Source: Darksidea phi (Eukaryota > Ascomycota > Dothideomycetes > Pleosporales > Lentitheciaceae). Taken from it: a DNA stretch of 64,000 nucleotides. Below the pieces are notes generated by a model. The model did not search any database and was not told where the DNA came from. It worked only from the letters and a program-made list of their open reading frames with translations. Location of the stretch: the NCBI GenBank assembly GCA_030770425.1, contig JASJFT010000051.1:182433-246432 (forward strand). Reading direction: 5' to 3'. A program made the position numbers and the translations under genes. Positions 60,441 to 64,000 of this stretch are shown here, one piece after another; positions within the stretch are counted from its first letter, which is position 1; each line of letters begins with the position of its first letter.

Positions 60441-63400
60441 TTTATATATAATTAAGGATAATAATAGGCTTATATTATCTATTAGTATATAGTATTTATT
60501 CCTATAGTACGTAGACTAGTTACCTTAATTATACTTAATACTATAGTATAGACTTTAGTTCTTATAGAACCTTTTTACTTATTATTATTAAAAATAGAAA
60601 ATATAGTCAAGTATATATATATTCGAATTTTTTTCGAGTATATAATAGCTAAATATACTTAGATATTTTACTAAAACTAGACTTTAGTATCGAAATACTC
60701 GTATATAAAAAGCCTTCTTAAGCTATACTAAGTCTATTTATTACTATAGCTATACTAGTTATATAGTACTATTCTAGATTAATTAGAAATACTATCTTAT
60801 TATAAATAATATTTTTATTTTTAATAAACTCTTCTACTAGGTATTCTTTTTATACTTCTTATTCGAAAATATAGCTATCTTAAAATAGAACTTATCTAGT
60901 TATATAAACTATAGATAATTATTTAAACTAAGCTTTATATCTAGAAAATTAAACTTAAGTAGCTTCTACTTAGTAATCTTTTACTTATATATCTCTATCT
61001 TATTAATATTCCTTAAAAAAGATTTATATTTATTAATAATTTTTAACTTATAATTAAAGACTTATATTTAATATTAATAAAAGAGTTCTTAAGATAGTTA
61101 GCTTTAGATTAAGTAAAATATAGGGATAATCTATTAGTTTAAATATCTTTATTATTATAAGATTCTAGAACTAAGTATAATTAACTAGAAGTTATAATAG
61201 CTAAGATAATCTTTTAATTAACTAATAGTAGAATTAGTATATTAAAGCTATTCTAAGATAGTACTATAAGAATATAAGAATAGGAGATTCTTATATCTAA
61301 GTAAAGCTTAATACGTTAAATAAGCTAATTAACTATTAGACTAATCCTTAGGATTATCTAATCTACTAATTAAAATAGAAAATAAATAAAATAATTAGAT
61401 TATCTAGAAAACGGGTCGTAATAATTATATATAAACGAAGTAAGTATATAAGAAATTAATTTTTTTAAAATATTTTTAAAAAAAAAATAAAAAAAAATTA
61501 AGAATACTTTTTAAATATTTTATATCTTTAAATTTTTATTTTTATTTTAAAAAATTAGAGTTTTATTTATTTACTAAGTTTTAGTACTAATCTTATATAT
61601 TTAATTATATATAGTCGCGTAGAATTTATATATATAGATTATCTTCTTAGTAATTTATTATATATAAAGCTTTATACGATTCTTCTAGATAAAAGAAACT
61701 TTTATCTAAAGTTTCTTTAATATAAAAAGTAAGAATCTATAGATTATTATTTAAATTAAGTTATTTTATTATTTCTATTTTTATATATACGTATATATAC
61801 TTTAGCTATTTACTTAATTAAATCCCTATAGTCTATTATTATAAACTATAGACTATTTAATACTAATTAATAATTAAACTATATAATAGAAGCTAATAAA
61901 TTACTATAACGAGCTTCTATTCTATATAGTAAAATTATAAATTAGTAAAAGTAAAGATAAAAATCTTCTAGACTACCCTAAACTCTATTTTATACCTATT
62001 CTATATAGAAAGTAAAGATAGAGTTAATAAGTATTATATACTAATTCTACCTTATATATCTATATAAAAAAGAAGATTATCTTCTTTTATATAAAGATAA
62101 ATAGTTAATAAATTAATAAATATACTATTTACTTTTATATAATAAGAACGTAATAGTATAGCTATTATATTAATCTATATTATATAAATATAAGTCTATA
62201 ATCTATACCTATATATTATTTAAATATAATAGTAATTCTTCTAACTACTATTATATAAATAAAAGTCTATAATCTATCTTTTTATCTCTTTATACTATCG
62301 TATAAACGTAAAAGTAATACTAACTAATTAAACTATAATAATAAAATAAGTTATCTATTCTTTACTATTACTATTAATACGTAATAGATTAATAATTAAA
62401 AGAGATAATACTCTATATAAAGAATACTCTTAAGATATAAATATCTCGATAGAAATCCTATAGAGAGAAGTCGATCTTAGGTATTAGAGTAATAGAATTA
62501 ACCTTAATAATATTACTATTAATTTAGAAGAAGATATTATTTAGTTAAATTTATTTACTAGATATACCCTAGTTAATCTATATATAATAAGAATAATAGG
62601 CTAAACCTTTATATAATTCTTTTTTAAAAACTTTTAAGATTAAATTATTAGTTATTAGAACTATATAAATTATATATTTAAGAAAGAACTTAAGAATCTT
62701 TTTTAAGAATAAGGTATATTTTTTATATTAGATTTTAAGACTATCTAATTATAAAAATTATATAATATTATATAGTAGAACTTTAATATTAAGAAGATTA
62801 GGTTAAAATTTTAAAGACTTCTAGTATATACTCCGTATAATAATATTAAAAAGAAAATAAGCTCTAAAAGGAATAAGAAGGATATCTAATAGAATTCTTT
62901 CCCTTCTTCTTCTTCTTCTCTTTAGAATACCTACTAGGGTTCTTAGTCTTTAAGGTATATACCTAAATCTTTATATAATACTATCTTAGAATAGTATAGG
63001 ATACTTTTAACTAATCTACTATATAAATCTTCTTCTTTTATATAAAGAACTTCGGTCCCTATTCTATCTAAGTAGTTACTAGATTAAATATCTCTAATAC
63101 TAACTAATAATATATATAATAATACTAAGAAAGAACTAAGTTTTAAAGATAATAAGAACTTCTAATAAGACTCTTTCTCTTCTTCTTTTTCTTTCTCTTC
63201 TATTCTTTAGAATATCTAGTAGGATTCTTAGCCTTTCTAATATATACCCGAACTTTTATCTAATAGTATTCTCTTTCTCTAATAATAAAGGGTAGTCTTT
63301 ACTTTATAACTATATAAAAACCTTTCTTTTATATAAATAACTTTAATTTTTATACTTAGCTATTTTTCTTTTATCTCTTCTTTATTATTATAGTTTATAT

Positions 63401-63924
63401 AAAGTATATTTATTTTTATTAAAAAATATAAACTTTTTCTACCTATCTTAATTAATTATAAAAGAAAAATAAAGAAAAAATAAAGAAAATTCTTCTCTTT
63501 ACCCCCTTTTACCTTTCTTTTATCCTTTTTTACCTCTCTACCTCTTCTTCTCTAATACTTATACCTACTAGTTATAGTAGTTATACTAAATTTCGTATAA
63601 CTATTATATATATAAAGTATAAATATTATTCTAGAAGCTAGATACTATATAATATTTAATAAAGAGCTTAATACCTTTTATTATACGACTATAATACTTT
63701 TAATAAAAAGTAATAAAAGTTATATTATAACTTTATATAAGTACTATATAAAAGTACCTCTCTTTTTATATAATTTTTATAATAAATTTCTAAATATTTA
63801 TATTTAGAATTACTCGTAACTTAATATTATATAAGATTATTATTATTATAATCTTCTTTTTATTTTAAGAAATATTAAAAACTCTTTATATAAAAAAGAG
63901 AAAAGATACTTATATTAATATAGA
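60441..63924. other. AT-rich RIP-ruined DNA, unassigned repeats
   Basis: No gene survives. CA and TG are nearly absent. An A/T homopolymer stretch lies at 61465-61560. A frame with decayed codons at 62390-63350 holds a duplicated segment. I could not place it in a transposon family and saw no LTR pair inside the window. Confidence 0.6.
62895..63275 (+). repeat. Two diverged copies of a direct repeat about 280 bp apart
   Basis: Positions 62895-63000 and 63175-63275 share a C/T-rich CTTCTTCTTCT stretch, then TTTAGAATAYCTASTAGGRTTCTTAG and a TATATACC block. In frame both would code Ser-rich, LWNTYxGxQ-like and YTPxPL-like peptides, so they look like units of a repetitive protein. Confidence 0.55.
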
Positions 63925-64000
63925 TGTTACAACCCCACGCGAATCACAGGATGCGGGGCATCCCGAGAAGGTTGGAAGCCAAGACAAGGGCTTAGTCAGT
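63925..64000. mobile_element. Start of an unmutated element, probably an LTR, cut by the window edge
   Basis: At 63925 the sequence changes without transition from RIP-type DNA to TGTTACAACCCCACGCG and normal composition, with many CA and TG. TGTTACA is a common start of Gypsy LTRs. Only 76 bp are visible. It could equally be the edge of unique DNA. Confidence 0.5.

Overview
The window is from a filamentous ascomycete (Pezizomycotina). The evidence is short GT-AG introns of about 45-95 bp, families typical of this group (a HET-domain protein, a hydrolase/NB-ARC/TPR NOD-like receptor, a fungal rhodopsin-domain membrane protein, an arrestin-like protein, a DIOX-type 2-oxoglutarate oxygenase), and two AT-rich blocks in which CpA and TpG are almost absent while TpA, TAG and TAA are everywhere. 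That is the signature of repeat-induced point mutation (RIP). The genome is therefore two-speed: a gene island at about 43.3-60 kb lies between RIP-ruined transposon compartments.

1-43.3 kb contains no intact gene. It is a nest of decayed LTR retrotransposons whose boundaries can still be read from LTR pairs and target-site duplications (TSDs). Copia A1 (1-4664) is cut by the window edge. A Ty3/Gypsy element G on the minus strand (from about 8882, LTR resuming at 43134-43169) was entered by Copia B (9120-43128). B was then entered by Copia A2 (12101-17781) and by Gypsy C on the minus strand (20059-42873). C was in turn entered by Copia D (21205-27178), Gypsy E on the minus strand (27270-35848) and a non-LTR-like element F (37906-39166, 13-bp TSD). 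Other F copies lie at about 7.7-8.9 kb, one inserted inside another. Decayed reverse transcriptase, RNase H, integrase and Gag knuckle motifs can be followed in the ruined frames.

43.3-60 kb is of normal composition. In order it holds: a complete 2-oxoglutarate/Fe(II) dioxygenase (+); a rhodopsin-domain membrane protein (-) with an in-frame TAG; a HET-domain gene (+) with two apparent frameshifts, whose 3' end runs into a small AT-rich patch; a small Cys/His-rich protein (+), tail to tail with an atypical protein kinase (-); a truncated Tc1-like transposase; a 185-bp MITE-like element; a large NOD-like receptor gene (-) of hydrolase, NB-ARC and 42-residue TPR repeats, with one apparent +1 frameshift; an intact arrestin-like gene (-); and a decayed Tc1/mariner transposase that runs into the second AT-rich block.

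60.1-63.92 kb is again RIP-type AT-rich DNA with unassigned repeats. At 63925 the sequence changes abruptly to unmutated DNA starting TGTTACAACCCC, which looks like the edge of a young LTR element.

Three genes on the island (HET protein, NLR, possibly the kinase) are of kinds linked in fungi to non-self recognition or signalling, and two of them look broken. Either this is a decaying allorecognition cluster beside a transposon compartment, or the assembly carries single-base indels. Reads would decide between the two.
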